Of a stretch of 6,953 bases of DNA, positions 6,794-6,953 are shown in pieces. The DNA comes from Xanthobacteraceae bacterium. Its GTDB lineage: Bacteria > Pseudomonadota > Alphaproteobacteria > Rhizobiales > Xanthobacteraceae. Under the pieces are notes generated by a model. The model did not search any database. It had not been told where the DNA came from and saw only the letters and a program-made list of their open reading frames with translations. Every line of letters begins with the position of its first letter. The first letter of the stretch is position 1. The stretch lies in the NCBI GenBank assembly GCA_030039655.1, contig JASHVC010000526.1:1-6953 (forward strand), given 5' to 3'. A program made the position numbers and the translations under genes.

Positions 6794-6953
6794 CTATACG
6801 CGGCGCCGCTTGCGCGGGCGGCAGCCATTGTGGGGTATCGGTGTCACGTCACGGATCGACGTGATGGTGAAGCCGGCAGCCTGCAGCGAGCGCAGCGCCG
6901 ATTCCCGACCGGAGCCCGGCCCCGCCACCTCGACCTCGAGGGTGCGCATGCCG
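6794..6953 (-). CDS. rpsK: 30S ribosomal protein S11, 5' partial (C-terminal 52 residues)
   Basis: S11 is a small-subunit protein on the platform, near the mRNA exit and the 16S rRNA 690 loop. The window keeps the last 52 residues, read from the right edge to TAG at 6794-6796. Highly conserved family wording is present: [19 protein letters not shown], then [20 protein letters not shown], and the ending [10 protein letters not shown]. The frame is too short and edge-cut to appear as an ordinary ORF, but the match is unambiguous. The missing start and the upstream gene, expected to be rpsM, lie beyond 6953. The 99-base gap to rpoA shows no obvious terminator. Confidence 0.96.
   Translation of the reverse strand, partial: GMRTLEVEVAGPGSGRESALRSLQAAGFTITSIRDVTPIPHNGCRPRKRRRV

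Noticed and set aside
1..6953. Search by eye for tRNA genes, CRISPR arrays, insertion sequences, toxin-antitoxin or phage genes
   Set aside because: None seen; the window is densely filled by conserved housekeeping genes.

Overview
The window looks like a chromosomal segment from a high-GC alphaproteobacterium of the order Hyphomicrobiales, most likely near Bradyrhizobium, Rhodopseudomonas or Afipia. The evidence is the protein wording of RpoA, L17, RarA and KorB, the gene order rpsK-rpoA-rplQ-degP-rarA-rluC, and short palindromic repeats of a kind common in those genomes. The genus assignment rests on recall, not on a search.

Layout. A 2-oxoacid:ferredoxin oxidoreductase beta subunit (korB, missing only its first few codons) lies on the plus strand at 1-1029. 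Everything else lies on the minus strand and, read in its own direction from the right edge, runs: end of rpsK (ribosomal protein S11), rpoA (RNA polymerase alpha), rplQ (ribosomal protein L17), degP (periplasmic HtrA protease), rarA (AAA+ ATPase acting at stalled replication forks) and an RluC-type 23S rRNA pseudouridine synthase. korB and rluC converge on a 40-base gap that holds a hairpin.

How the genes work together. rpsK-rpoA-rplQ is the end of the conserved ribosomal protein/alpha operon. degP, rarA and rluC follow in the same direction with short gaps (83 and 65 bases) or an overlap, and no strong terminator was seen between them. They may be partly read through from the ribosomal operon, joining transcription and translation machinery to rRNA modification, replication-fork maintenance and envelope protein quality control. 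korB belongs to ferredoxin-linked central carbon metabolism and is unrelated to the others.

All six proteins look intact apart from the two cut by the window edges, and key active-site residues are present. I found no undescribed multi-gene system, CRISPR array, tRNA, insertion sequence or phage gene. The points of interest are small. An inverted pair of palindromic elements lies in frame inside the N-terminal extension of the pseudouridine synthase ORF. The rpoA-rplQ spacer contains mutually exclusive hairpins, and the rplQ ribosome binding site itself lies in a compact hairpin.
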